The position numbers and the translations under genes were made by a program. This document shows, one piece after another, positions 10,507-19,348 of a stretch of DNA of 64,000 nucleotides (positions are counted from its first letter, which is position 1; every line of letters begins with the position of its first letter). The notes below the pieces were generated by a model. It made no database searches and was not told the DNA's origin. It saw only the letters and a list, made by a program, of their open reading frames with translations. Source of the DNA: Granulosicoccus sp. (GTDB lineage: Bacteria; Pseudomonadota; Gammaproteobacteria; Granulosicoccales; Granulosicoccaceae). The DNA lies in NCBI GenBank assembly GCA_023300375.1, contig JALZWO010000011.1, forward strand, positions 33,055-97,054, given 5' to 3'.

Positions 10507-11757
10507 ATGAGGTCTAGCGTTTACCGGTCAGGTTTTCGTTGGGCGTTCCTTTTGGTTTTGCTTTTAGCGCTCCCTTTGGGTGCTTGGGCAGACTGGGGTG
10601 CGGTCAATATGCCAAGGGGCGTTACAGAAATCAGCAACGAGGTTTATACCCTCCATATGCGGATTTTCTATATTTGTTGCGCTATCGGCGCGGCGGTTTT
10701 TGGCGTCATGATTGTGTCGATGTTTCTGCATCGCAAATCACGTGGGGCTGAGCCTGCTACTTGGCATGAGAGTACCTCTGTCGAAATAGTCTGGACCGTT
10801 ACTCCATTGATTATTCTCATCGCTATGGCTATCCCAGCCGCCAAAGTCCTGATCAAAATGGAAGACTTCTCTGACTCTGAAATGTCGATAAAAGTCACGG
10901 GTTATCAGTGGCGCTGGCACTATGATTACATTGATAGCGGCGTAGATTTCTACAGCCAATTAGCTCCAGAGCACAACAAAGCCCGACAGCAAGGTGCTGA
11001 CGTTGATCTTGAAGCTACGTTCACGGGAACCGACTTCAACGGAGAAGAGCCGATTTATTTACGTCAAGTTGATAACGAGCTGGTTGTTCCAGTGGGTGTC
11101 AAGATCCGCTTTCTACACACGGCAGCCGACGTCATCCACTCTTGGTGGGTACAAGACTTGTCAATCAAGAAAGATTCAATTCCCGGCTTTATCAATGAAA
11201 ACTGGGCGCGTATTGATGAGCCTGGTATCTACCGTGGCAAATGTGCGGAGCTATGTGGACGTGATCATGGCTTCATGCCGATCGTGGTTCGCGCTGTGCC
11301 TCAAGAAGAATTCGACGCGTGGATTGCTGAAAAGCAAGAAGCCACTGTTGCAGCAAACGAAAATTCCCATCGCCAGTGGTCGAAGGAAGAGTTAATCGCT
11401 ACCGGTGAAAAGGTCTATCAGGCTAACTGCATGAGCTGCCACCAGGCAGAGGGTCAGGGCATTCCGGGTATGTTCCCAGCTATTTCGGGAAGTGAAATCG
11501 CAACGGGCAGCGTGGATGAGCATATCGGCACTATTCTCAACGGTGTTGAGGGGACGATGATGTCACCTTTCGCTAGCGTGCTTTCAGATGCCGATCTTGC
11601 CGCAGTCATCAGCTACCAGAGAAATGCTCTGGGTAACGCAACAGGCGACATTGTGCAACCTACGCACATCAAGTCACTGCGTGATGATGTAGATGCCGCT
11701 GTGACTGAAAGTGTCGCCTCTGCCGCTGATAATATTTTAACTCAGGGAGTTAACTGA
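10507..11757 (+). CDS. coxB: Cytochrome c oxidase subunit II with fused cytochrome c domain
   Basis: Accepts electrons at the CuA centre and passes them to subunit I. It is 416 aa with a signal sequence and two membrane helices. CuA ligands are seen as C246-x3-C250-x3-H254-x2-M257 (motif CAELCGRDHGFM), with the upstream His in HTAADVIHSWWV. A C-terminal cytochrome c domain adds CMSCH (heme Cys at 308 and 311, His 312), so the enzyme is of the caa3-like kind with a tethered electron donor. Its stop overlaps the coxA start (TGATG), meaning translational coupling. Confidence 0.95.
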   Translation: MRSSVYRSGFRWAFLLVLLLALPLGAWADWGAVNMPRGVTEISNEVYTLHMRIFYICCAIGAAVFGVMIVSMFLHRKSRGAEPATWHESTSVEIVWTVTPLIILIAMAIPAAKVLIKMEDFSDSEMSIKVTGYQWRWHYDYIDSGVDFYSQLAPEHNKARQQGADVDLEATFTGTDFNGEEPIYLRQVDNELVVPVGVKIRFLHTAADVIHSWWVQDLSIKKDSIPGFINENWARIDEPGIYRGKCAELCGRDHGFMPIVVRAVPQEEFDAWIAEKQEATVAANENSHRQWSKEELIATGEKVYQANCMSCHQAEGQGIPGMFPAISGSEIATGSVDEHIGTILNGVEGTMMSPFASVLSDADLAAVISYQRNALGNATGDIVQPTHIKSLRDDVDAAVTESVASAADNILTQGVN

Positions 11758-13382
11758 TGAGTTCTAACGACGTTACCCATCACGCGGCCGATGATCACGA
11801 CCATGATCATGGGCATGACGAGCACGGACCTGCACCAGGATTGATGCGTTGGGTCACTACAACCAACCACAAAGACATCGGTACCTTATACCTGTGGTTC
11901 TCCCTAGTGATGTTTTTCATCGGTGGCGCAATGGCGTTGGTCATACGTGCCGAGCTGTTTCAACCGGGCATTCAGATCGTTGATCCGATGTTCTTCAATT
12001 CCATGACGACCATGCATGCCATCGTTATGATCTTTGGTGTGGTTATGCCTGCGTTCGTTGGCTTGGCAAACTGGATGATCCCAATGATGATCGGCGCACC
12101 AGACATGGCTCTGCCACGTCTGAACAACTGGTCTTTCTGGATCATGCCGTTCGCCTTCACTATCATGCTGTCAACACTGTTCATGGACAGTGGTGGTCCT
12201 GCAGGAGGCTGGACTTTGTATCCGCCGCTCGTTTTGCAAATGGGTGATAGCTTCGCGTACGTTATTTTTGCTATCCATTTCCTTGGCATATCGTCGGTCA
12301 TGGGCTCAATTAATATTGTTGCCACGATCTTCAACATGCGTGCACCTGGCATGACTTTCATGCAAATGCCTATGTTCGTATGGACTTGGTTAATCACAGC
12401 TTACCTGCTGATCGCCACTATTCCGGTATTCGCTGGCGCTGTAACCATGCTGCTAACTGACCGCTTTTTCGGTACCAGCTTTTTTAATGCTGCTGGTGGT
12501 GGTGATCCGGTTATGTTCCAGCACATCTTCTGGTTCTTTGGTCATCCCGAGGTGTACATTCTTATCCTGCCGGCTTTTGGAATCGTCTCTTCGATCATTC
12601 CAACGTTTGCCAGAAAGCCGCTGTTTGGTTATGACTCCATGGTGTATGCCACGGCTTCAATCGCATTTTTGTCGTTCATCGTATGGGCGCATCACATGTT
12701 CACGACGGGCATGCCGCTAGCCGGTTCGTTGTTCTTCATGTTTTCAACCATGATGATCTCAGTGCCCACAGGTGTGAAAGTGTTCAACTGGGTTGCGACA
12801 ATGTGGCGTGGCTCTATGACCTTCGAGACACCTATGCTGTTCGCAATCGGGTTTGTCATCATGTTCACAGTGGGTGGTCTTTCAGGTCTCATGCTGGCTA
12901 TTACTCCAGCTGATATCCAGTACCACGACACCTACTTTGTGGTTGCTCACTTCCACTACGTGCTTGTGCCTGGTGCCATCTATTCACTCATGGCGGCGAC
13001 CTATTACTGGTTGCCAAAATGGACTGGCAACATGTACGACGAAACTCTGGGTAAATGGCATTTCTGGATATCAACGGTATTCGTCAACGTCCTGTTCTTC
13101 CCTATGCATTTCGTTGGATTGGCAGGCATGCCAAGACGAATTCCTGACTACAGCTTGCAGTTCGCTGACTGGAACATGATTGCAACCATCGGTGCATTTG
13201 GCTTTGGTTTTAGCCAGTTGATGTTCGTTTACATCATCGTTAAATGTGTTCGTGGCGGTGAGAAGGCGACAGCCAATGTTTGGGAAGGCGCTCGAGGACT
13301 TGAGTGGACGGTGGCTTCACCAGCTCCATATCACACGTTCGAGACAGCTCCTGCTATCGAATCTTCAACGGTAACTCGTTGA
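11757..13382 (+). CDS. coxA: Cytochrome c oxidase subunit I
   Basis: Catalytic subunit carrying heme a, heme a3 and CuB in the inner membrane; reduces O2 and pumps protons. It is 541 aa with about 12 helices. A His/Asp-rich N terminus (HHAADDHDHDHGHDEHG) precedes the family start LMRWVTTTNHKDIG. The active-site motif HPEVY (H263, E265, Y267) has the cross-linking Tyr and the D-channel Glu that define A1-type heme-copper oxidases. The CuB histidines are in WAHHMF and the heme ligands in HDTYFVVAHFHYVL. The His-rich N terminus may help metal delivery (inference). Confidence 0.97.
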   Translation: MSSNDVTHHAADDHDHDHGHDEHGPAPGLMRWVTTTNHKDIGTLYLWFSLVMFFIGGAMALVIRAELFQPGIQIVDPMFFNSMTTMHAIVMIFGVVMPAFVGLANWMIPMMIGAPDMALPRLNNWSFWIMPFAFTIMLSTLFMDSGGPAGGWTLYPPLVLQMGDSFAYVIFAIHFLGISSVMGSINIVATIFNMRAPGMTFMQMPMFVWTWLITAYLLIATIPVFAGAVTMLLTDRFFGTSFFNAAGGGDPVMFQHIFWFFGHPEVYILILPAFGIVSSIIPTFARKPLFGYDSMVYATASIAFLSFIVWAHHMFTTGMPLAGSLFFMFSTMMISVPTGVKVFNWVATMWRGSMTFETPMLFAIGFVIMFTVGGLSGLMLAITPADIQYHDTYFVVAHFHYVLVPGAIYSLMAATYYWLPKWTGNMYDETLGKWHFWISTVFVNVLFFPMHFVGLAGMPRRIPDYSLQFADWNMIATIGAFGFGFSQLMFVYIIVKCVRGGEKATANVWEGARGLEWTVASPAPYHTFETAPAIESSTVTR

Positions 13383-13393
13383 ATACTGTCCCG

Positions 13394-13573
13394 ATGAGCG
13401 ATAGTCAAGCTACAGACTGCACCCCTTCTCGTGCTCCTGAAACGCAGCACGAGAAGGCGGCACCTCAAAGTTTCATTCGGCGATTCCGATTGCCGTTGTC
13501 GCTAGGGGTTATTGCTATCTGTCTTTACGCCGGTAGCATTCTTTATATTTTGTTCGGTCGAGGGCAAATTTGA
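13394..13573 (+). CDS. Small single-pass protein between coxA and ctaG
   Basis: 59-aa protein from ATG 13394, 9 bases after the coxA stop; its TGA overlaps the ctaG ATG by one base. About 25 polar residues precede a basic patch (RRFRLP) and one membrane helix (LSLGVIAICLYAGSILYILFG). It resembles the short cytochrome oxidase assembly proteins annotated between ctaD and ctaG in other proteobacteria. The coupled position argues for a real gene. Function is unproven; a role in CtaG or CuB delivery is inferred. Confidence 0.7.
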   Translation: MSDSQATDCTPSRAPETQHEKAAPQSFIRRFRLPLSLGVIAICLYAGSILYILFGRGQI

Positions 13574-14190
13574 TGAATCAAGTGGATCTGCAAACAGAAA
13601 GCGACATCACTGTTGATGTGCCGATATCAGAGGAACCTGCAGTCAAAAACAGCTCATCCCTACACCTTAAGGTTATCGGCAAAATGCTGGCGCTTTCTAT
13701 TGGGATGTTTGGATTTGGCTATGCCATGGTGCCGCTCTACGACATTATTTGTGACATCACCGGATTGAACGGTAAGACGGGGCGCGTCAGTATTGAATCA
13801 GTCGCAACTAGTCCAATTGATCTAAATCGTGAAATTACTGTGGAATTTGTTTCCAGTATCAATCAAGGCGGTGCTTGGGTTTTTAAACCTCAAGTCAAAA
13901 CCATGACTGTGACTCCAGGAAAGCTGTATCACACGAGTTACTACGCAGAAAATTTGAGTGATAACTACGTGGTGGCTCAGGCTACTCCTAGTGTGTCGCC
14001 ATTCACTGCTGCAAAATATTTCAATAAAACAGAGTGTTTTTGTTTTACAAGGCAGCCCTTTGAAGGCAAGACCTCTAAAGATATGCCGATAACTTTCATC
14101 ATCGATGAAGATTTGCCCGTCAACATCGATCGTGTAACCTTGTCTTATACGTTTTTTCGATCACCTGACCAAGGCGTAGAACCAAGTTAG
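13573..14190 (+). CDS. ctaG: Cytochrome c oxidase assembly protein CtaG (Cox11 family)
   Basis: Copper chaperone that inserts CuB into subunit I. It is 205 aa: a cytoplasmic N terminus, one membrane helix (about residues 30-50, followed by AMVPLYDIICDITGLNGKT), then a periplasmic immunoglobulin-like domain. The copper motif CFCFTRQP is at about residues 153-160. ATG 13573 is preferred over the TTG three bases earlier because it sits on the stop of the preceding small gene. Confidence 0.95.
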   Translation: MNQVDLQTESDITVDVPISEEPAVKNSSSLHLKVIGKMLALSIGMFGFGYAMVPLYDIICDITGLNGKTGRVSIESVATSPIDLNREITVEFVSSINQGGAWVFKPQVKTMTVTPGKLYHTSYYAENLSDNYVVAQATPSVSPFTAAKYFNKTECFCFTRQPFEGKTSKDMPITFIIDEDLPVNIDRVTLSYTFFRSPDQGVEPS

Positions 14191-14288
14191 TTTAACCGGG
14201 CGCCGGGATAATACTCGGCGAGAAGCCTGCCACTGGTTACACGTCGCACCCTGCACGTCGCACGTCGCCTTTTACAATAGGACCATGT

Positions 14289-15167
14289 ATGAGTAGTACA
14301 ACAGCACCATCAGCTTATTACATTCCACACGCCGCGCGATGGCCTATCGTTGGCTCAGTCGGCTTGTTTATATTTTTCTACGGCTTTGCAACGTGGCTTA
14401 ATGGCGCAGCCTTTGGTAAGGAAATGTTTTTCCTTGGGACCGCTATCGTCGTATTCATGATGTTTGGCTGGTTTGGCCAGGTCGCCAGAGAGAGTGAGTC
14501 AGGCACCTACAACGGTCAAGTGGATTCCTCGTTCCGCATGTGCATGATGTGGTTCATATTCTCCGAAGTCATGTTCTTTGCGGCCTTTTTCGGCGCTTTG
14601 TTCTATGCTCGATCTTTTTCCGGCCCTTGGCTTGGTGGTGACGGTGCCGGTGGTGCTGAGATGACAAATGCCATCTTGTATCAAGGCCATGACTACGTTT
14701 GGCCCAGTGACGGTCCTGCACATATTGGTGGTGGATTTCAGCAGATGGGTTGGTTTGGCTTGCCGCTGATCAATACACTGCTTTTACTGACAAGTGGCTT
14801 GACGTGTACTTTCGCCCACCACGCTATCCGTGAAGGTAAGCGTAAGCCTTTCATTCTCTGGTTAGGTGCAACTGTTGGGCTTGGGTTTATCTTTGTTTGT
14901 TTACAGGCTTATGAGTATTACCATGCTTACAGCGCACTGAACCTGAAGATGACCAGTGGTATTTACGGCTCCACCTTCTTTATGCTCACCGGTTTTCACG
15001 GTTTTCACGTCACTATGGGTGCCATCATTTTGCTCGTTGTTATGATCAGAGCGATGTTCAGCCACTTCAGTGCTGACAATCACTTCGCTTTTGAAGCTGC
15101 GGCTTGGTACTGGCACTTTGTTGATGTGGTCTGGTTGGGACTCTTCATCTTCGTGTATCTGCTCTGA
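14289..15167 (+). CDS. coxC: Cytochrome c oxidase subunit III
   Basis: Seven-helix membrane subunit that stabilises the oxidase and the proton uptake path. It is 292 aa, in the usual range. Typical segments are YYIPHAARWPIVGSVGLF at the start, WFIFSEVMFFAAFFGALFYAR in helix III, and the C-terminal FHGFHVTMGAIIL and WHFVDVVWLGLFIFVYLL. The 98-base gap after ctaG has short repeated CACGTCGC stretches (about 14240-14268). Confidence 0.96.
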   Translation: MSSTTAPSAYYIPHAARWPIVGSVGLFIFFYGFATWLNGAAFGKEMFFLGTAIVVFMMFGWFGQVARESESGTYNGQVDSSFRMCMMWFIFSEVMFFAAFFGALFYARSFSGPWLGGDGAGGAEMTNAILYQGHDYVWPSDGPAHIGGGFQQMGWFGLPLINTLLLLTSGLTCTFAHHAIREGKRKPFILWLGATVGLGFIFVCLQAYEYYHAYSALNLKMTSGIYGSTFFMLTGFHGFHVTMGAIILLVVMIRAMFSHFSADNHFAFEAAAWYWHFVDVVWLGLFIFVYLL

Positions 15168-15234
15168 CGGTAGCTACCGAGCTAACTTTGGTGTCTTGCG
15201 ACGACGTCTCTGGACACGAAGCGCAAAGATAATG

Positions 15235-15263
15235 AAAAAAGGCGGTATTTACCGCCTTTTTTT
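15235..15263. terminator. Bidirectional intrinsic terminator after coxC
   Basis: A perfect stem GGCGGTA-TT-TACCGCC (15241-15256) is flanked by six A on the left and seven T on the right. It can therefore stop coxC transcription on the plus strand and the DUF2909 gene on the minus strand. It lies between these convergent genes. Confidence 0.9.
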
Positions 15264-15276
15264 ATTTCCGCTTATA

Positions 15277-15591
15277 TTATTCAGTAGCCCCGATCGGACG
15301 TCTTCCACCGCCTATAACCGGTGGTTCAGCCTCGGCACCGCTGTTCTCATCAACAGTCGTTGGAACGTTGTTTCGCGTAGACAGTGGGCTAGGATTGAGT
15401 TCGATAACACCGGTGGCTCCTGCGATCATGACGACCACAATGGCCAATATCGATAAACCGATGCGAACAGAGAGTGCGTTTACGGTCCGGTTTGATTGCC
15501 CTTTGTCCTTCACCAGAAAATAAAGACCAGAAAAAAGGCTGATGATGACAAAGCCGAGTAACAGAAGAACAATGAATTTTACGAGTAGCAT
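15277..15591 (-). CDS. DUF2909-type twin-transmembrane protein
   Basis: 104-aa protein with two membrane helices (about residues 5-26 and 45-67) joined by a basic loop LVKDKGQSNRTV, and a disordered C-terminal tail. It matches the DUF2909 pattern, a family regularly found inside gammaproteobacterial cytochrome oxidase loci between coxC and SURF1, on the opposite strand as here. No activity is known. It is divergent from the SURF1 gene, so the small gap at 15592-15635 must carry both start regions. Confidence 0.7.
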   Translation of the reverse strand: MLLVKFIVLLLLGFVIISLFSGLYFLVKDKGQSNRTVNALSVRIGLSILAIVVVMIAGATGVIELNPSPLSTRNNVPTTVDENSGAEAEPPVIGGGRRPIGATE

Positions 15592-15635
15592 GGCGCTTGT
15601 ACGAGGTGCAGTGGCTTTGCGATGAGGGTACCACT

Positions 15636-16430
15636 ATGACGCTAGGCAACTGGCAGTTCAAGCCAAAAGCTTGGGCATCTATTCTGTATCTGTCTATTTT
15701 TTTATGCATGCTCTGGTTAGCAAACTGGCAACTGGAGCGGGCAGCGCTAAAAGTGAGCCTGCAGCAAGCTGCGGAGCTCGCACACAATTCACCGGCTATC
15801 CCTCTATCTGAGCTTGATGATTATCCAGGCGCTGCTGCCTCTTACCAGAGAGTTGCAATAACAGGACAATACGACCCTGCGCGTCAATTTTTATGGGACA
15901 ACCGATCCCACAAAAGCCAAGCTGGATTTGAAGTTATCTCTGTGATCAATAGGGTTGATGGTGGCCTGGCATTAGTTAACCGTGGTTGGGTTGCACCGGG
16001 GCCGAGTCGCCAGCAGTTGCCAGATGTGTCTTTGCCAGAGCCTGCAATCACTGCCGAACTTCATATCGAAGGGTTTGTCTCCCAGCCGTCAAAAGGCTTT
16101 TCCAGTGGCCCCGCGGTGGCTGCGAGCGAAACATGGCCTAAACTACTGCAATACGTAGACTTTGCGGCCATTGCCCAAGCGCTGGGTGAGCCGGTTGTAC
16201 CTGTGCTCGTACAAGCTCAAACATTAGGCGCCGATGCGAATACAGCAAGTGTGTTAACGTCGCGCCCCGAGTGGTTAATAGCCAACTGGCAGCCTGCGGC
16301 TTCCGGACCTGCCAAGCATTACAGCTATGCTTTTCAGTGGTTTGCCATGGCGTTAGCGTTAACAGGCATATTTCTAGTAGTTAACATCCAAAGAGTTAAC
16401 CTCCAAAAGGTAGTGGTATCTGATGACTGA
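15636..16430 (+). CDS. SURF1-family cytochrome oxidase biogenesis protein
   Basis: 264-aa inner-membrane protein with a helix at each end (about residues 13-30 and 235-252) and a periplasmic domain between. The SURF1 family helps insert heme A into subunit I. Family features are LANWQLERAALK after the first helix, LVNRGWVAPG in the middle and HYSYAFQWFAMALAL in the last helix. ATG 15636 follows GATGAGGG at good spacing and gives the family N terminus. It overlaps the next gene by 8 bases. Confidence 0.9.
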   Translation: MTLGNWQFKPKAWASILYLSIFLCMLWLANWQLERAALKVSLQQAAELAHNSPAIPLSELDDYPGAAASYQRVAITGQYDPARQFLWDNRSHKSQAGFEVISVINRVDGGLALVNRGWVAPGPSRQQLPDVSLPEPAITAELHIEGFVSQPSKGFSSGPAVAASETWPKLLQYVDFAAIAQALGEPVVPVLVQAQTLGADANTASVLTSRPEWLIANWQPAASGPAKHYSYAFQWFAMALALTGIFLVVNIQRVNLQKVVVSDD

Positions 16431-17091
16431 CAATCAACAAGCATTGCATGCGGGCAATTCGGCGCTTCCAGAGATTGATCCAGCTGATCGCCGCAGATCG
16501 CGTATCAAACTCGTATCGATCTTTGCGATTTTTGCCATCCCGCTGATCCTTGCCAGCATTTACTTACATCTGGTCCGAAGCAGCGATGGAACGGTAGGTG
16601 ATACCTCCCGTGGCCAACTCATTCAGCCCGCTGTGCCGCTAACCGACTTCACCTTGGCGGCAACAAATTTTGCTGAAGGCGAGTTCAATTTAGATACTGT
16701 GCGTGGTCTTTGGTCGATGCTTTATGTGCCTAAAGGCGATTGTCTGGAGGCCTGTGAACAGAATTTGTATCACATGCGACAAGTTCGTTTGGCGCTGAAT
16801 CATCGAATGGATCGCGTGCAGCGAATCGTCTTGGTGGAATCGTCCACGCAACTCGATGCAAAGCTGGTTGGTGAGCACCCGGGTCTGATTGTCGTGACGG
16901 GATCAGAAGAGGAGCAAGCACAACTAAGCTCTCAGGTAGACGCGGCACAGCAGGGCATGGAGAGCTTGGAGGACGCCATTTACCTGATTGATCCGTTTGG
17001 TAACATAATGCTGCGATTTCCTCACAACTTAGCGCCTAAATCGATGCTGAAAGACATAAAACATCTATTAAAAGTGTCTCGTATCGGTTAA
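16423..17091 (+). CDS. SCO-like/thioredoxin-fold membrane protein of the oxidase operon
   Basis: 222 aa: a polar N terminus, one membrane helix (about residues 29-48) and a periplasmic thioredoxin-like domain. It has CLEAC, the C-x3-C copper site spacing typical of SCO/SenC proteins, after LWSMLYVPKGD (about residues 107-111), and a C-terminal DPFGNIMLRFPHN strand typical of the fold. The distal His of SCO is not obvious, so metal chemistry is uncertain. It starts inside the SURF1 gene. The same unnamed family is seen in this place in other gammaproteobacterial oxidase operons; a role in CuA maturation is inferred. Confidence 0.7.
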   Translation: MTDNQQALHAGNSALPEIDPADRRRSRIKLVSIFAIFAIPLILASIYLHLVRSSDGTVGDTSRGQLIQPAVPLTDFTLAATNFAEGEFNLDTVRGLWSMLYVPKGDCLEACEQNLYHMRQVRLALNHRMDRVQRIVLVESSTQLDAKLVGEHPGLIVVTGSEEEQAQLSSQVDAAQQGMESLEDAIYLIDPFGNIMLRFPHNLAPKSMLKDIKHLLKVSRIG

Positions 17092-17142
17092 TCTTGCCAT
17101 CGATTGCTCAGCCAGAGTAACGGTCGGTATATAAACCAAGCG

Positions 17143-18072
17143 ATGAAATCTTCGTCTCAGATAAAACAATCCCCCTCTCTTTTGAGTCATTCGCTTGAGC
17201 ATTGGCGAGACTACTACGAGATAACTAAGCCCAAAGTGGTGCTCTTGCTTGTGTTTACGGCATTGGTAGGCATGGCTTTGGCAGTTCCCTTTTGGTTGCC
17301 GGTACAAGAAACGTTTTTCGGTTTGTTAGGGATCGGCATGGCAGCAAGCTCTGCCGCTGCGATCAACCATGTGATTGATCAGCGTACCGATGCCATTATG
17401 AAGCGTACTGAGAATCGGCCGATTCCCAAAGGTGCGTTGAGCACTCGGCAGTGCCTGACATTTGCACTGGCGCTAGGCATTGTGTCGATGGTAATGCTTG
17501 TAGTGCTAGTGAATGTGCTCACGGCCGTATTGACGTTCTTATCGCTAATTGGCTACGCAATCGTCTACACCGTCTACCTCAAGCGCGCAACACCACAGAA
17601 CATCGTTATTGGTGGTGCGGCAGGTGCCATGCCACCGGTATTGGGTTGGGCTGCAGTGACTAACGAGGTCAGCGCAGCGGCGCTACTACTATTTCTGATT
17701 GTGTTTATCTGGACGCCGCCGCATTTTTGGGCTTTGGCAATACATCGACGTGATGACTACGCAAAAGTGGATATCCCGATGTTGCCTGTAACGCATGGCA
17801 TACCGTTCACTCGCGTACAGATATTTTTATACACTGTGTTGTTGGTTATCATTACCATCTTTCCGTATCTTATACAGATGAGCGGTCTGCTTTATCTTGT
17901 AGGGGCGTTGGTACTGGGTGCCATGTTCCTGTGGCACGCTTGGAAATTATTTGACGACACAGCTACCAAGCAACCTATAAAGACATTTGTGTTCTCAATC
18001 AATTACCTGATGTGGTTATTCGGCATTATGCTGGTTGACCACTACTTACCGGTAATGGCGGCGTTATTTTGA
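17143..18072 (+). CDS. ctaB: Protoheme IX farnesyltransferase (heme O synthase)
   Basis: UbiA-family membrane prenyltransferase that makes heme O from protoheme and farnesyl diphosphate. It is 309 aa from ATG 17143; an upstream TTG at 17104 would add 13 residues. The Asp-rich motif region [21 protein letters not shown] and [30 protein letters not shown] are intact, and nine or so helices are predicted. Heme A synthase (ctaA/COX15), which normally precedes it, is missing: only 51 bases separate it from the previous gene. Confidence 0.95.
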   Translation: MKSSSQIKQSPSLLSHSLEHWRDYYEITKPKVVLLLVFTALVGMALAVPFWLPVQETFFGLLGIGMAASSAAAINHVIDQRTDAIMKRTENRPIPKGALSTRQCLTFALALGIVSMVMLVVLVNVLTAVLTFLSLIGYAIVYTVYLKRATPQNIVIGGAAGAMPPVLGWAAVTNEVSAAALLLFLIVFIWTPPHFWALAIHRRDDYAKVDIPMLPVTHGIPFTRVQIFLYTVLLVIITIFPYLIQMSGLLYLVGALVLGAMFLWHAWKLFDDTATKQPIKTFVFSINYLMWLFGIMLVDHYLPVMAALF

Positions 18073-18218
18073 CTTTTTAAAGCGTTAAATTGCTTAGCGT
18101 GGTTGTTTCCTTGAGTTTCATTGTCGAAAAATTCTGTTAATGCGAATATTCCGCCTTAGAGAGAGCTAAAGCACGAAAAATACGTACCGTCTTGTTAGTA
18201 AACCCAATTTTGAATCTA

Positions 18219-19178
18219 ATGAGACACCTGAACTACAACCATCTGCTTTACTTCCACACGGTAGCCCGCGAAGGTAGCGTGGCGCAAGCAGCCAAAGTGC
18301 TGCACTTAACCCCGCAAACCGTGAGTGGCCAAATCAAACTGCTTGAGGATGTGGTCGGTGAGCCATTATTCTTACGGGTAGGTAGAGGCCTGACACTGTC
18401 AGATACTGGTCGCGTGGTTCAGACCTATGCAGATGAAATCTTTTCAGTGGGAACAGCCCTTGTACAACGTCTTCGGGGACACACTGAACAAAGCGTGAGA
18501 GAACTGCGTGTGGGGATTGTTGATTCTTTCCCCAAACTCGTTGCCTGCAGACTGCTTGGTGTTACGTTGGATGCTAATGAGCCTGTGAAGCTGTCATGTT
18601 CAGAAGGCAAGCTGGAGTCATTGCTGGCTGATTTATCGGTGCACAAACTGGATTTGCTCTTGTCAGACCGCCCAGTACCTACAGAGCTTAATGTGCGTGC
18701 TTACAATCACGTGTTGGGTTCCAGCAAAATGTCCTTCTTCGCACCCCAAAGTTGGGATGACTCTTTAACCAGCAGCTTCCCAGAGTGTTTAGCCTGTGTT
18801 CCAGTGCTTATGCCTGATTCGTCCTCAGCTCTTAGGCGCAGCCTTGACCACTGGTTTGATGAAATGGGCATCGTGCCAAAGCTTGTAGCGGAGTTTGATG
18901 ACAGCGCCTTGATGAAAACCTTTGGTGAATCTGGTTTAGGCGTTTTTCCTGCTCCAGATGTCATTGAAGATGACGTTGAGCGGTGCTTCAATGTTAGACG
19001 CATTGGGTCGGTAGACGGTGTGATTGAGAGCTTTACAGCAATTTCGCCGCAGCGCCGACTGCGCCATCCATCTATTGTGAATATTGCAGAAAACGCCCAT
19101 CGGGTGCTGCAGTCTAGCGCTCAGGAAAGCAATTCACCAGAAGATATCAAAACGCTATCGGTAAAAAATGTCAGTTGA
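18219..19178 (+). CDS. LysR-family regulator, NhaR-like
   Basis: 319 aa from ATG 18219, which gives the family N terminus MRHLNYNHLLYFHTVAREGS; a TTG at 18192 is the alternative. Winged helix-turn-helix at about residues 5-63 (SVAQAAKVLHLTPQTVSGQIKLLE), then a LysR substrate-binding domain. The N terminus resembles NhaR, which in enterobacteria controls a sodium/proton antiporter, but no nhaA is adjacent, so the target is unknown. It stands alone between ctaB and the YugP-like protease on the same strand. Confidence 0.85.
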   Translation: MRHLNYNHLLYFHTVAREGSVAQAAKVLHLTPQTVSGQIKLLEDVVGEPLFLRVGRGLTLSDTGRVVQTYADEIFSVGTALVQRLRGHTEQSVRELRVGIVDSFPKLVACRLLGVTLDANEPVKLSCSEGKLESLLADLSVHKLDLLLSDRPVPTELNVRAYNHVLGSSKMSFFAPQSWDDSLTSSFPECLACVPVLMPDSSSALRRSLDHWFDEMGIVPKLVAEFDDSALMKTFGESGLGVFPAPDVIEDDVERCFNVRRIGSVDGVIESFTAISPQRRLRHPSIVNIAENAHRVLQSSAQESNSPEDIKTLSVKNVS

Positions 19179-19348
19179 ACAATGTTGCCATCTAGCAATT
19201 GATTTGATGGGTACGATTTGTAACGCTATGGCGCTGACTGTTATATGTACAGGCTCTTAGCCCGATTTATGATGTTTTACAAAATACTAATGAGTTGCCG
19301 AATCATATGATTTATAGTAGTTAATTGAGTCAAAGAGGTAGATGACCC

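Noticed and set aside
14236..14270. Repeated CACGTCGC stretch as a CRISPR or regulatory array
   Set aside because: Only three short copies without spacers; probably local slippage in the ctaG-coxC gap.
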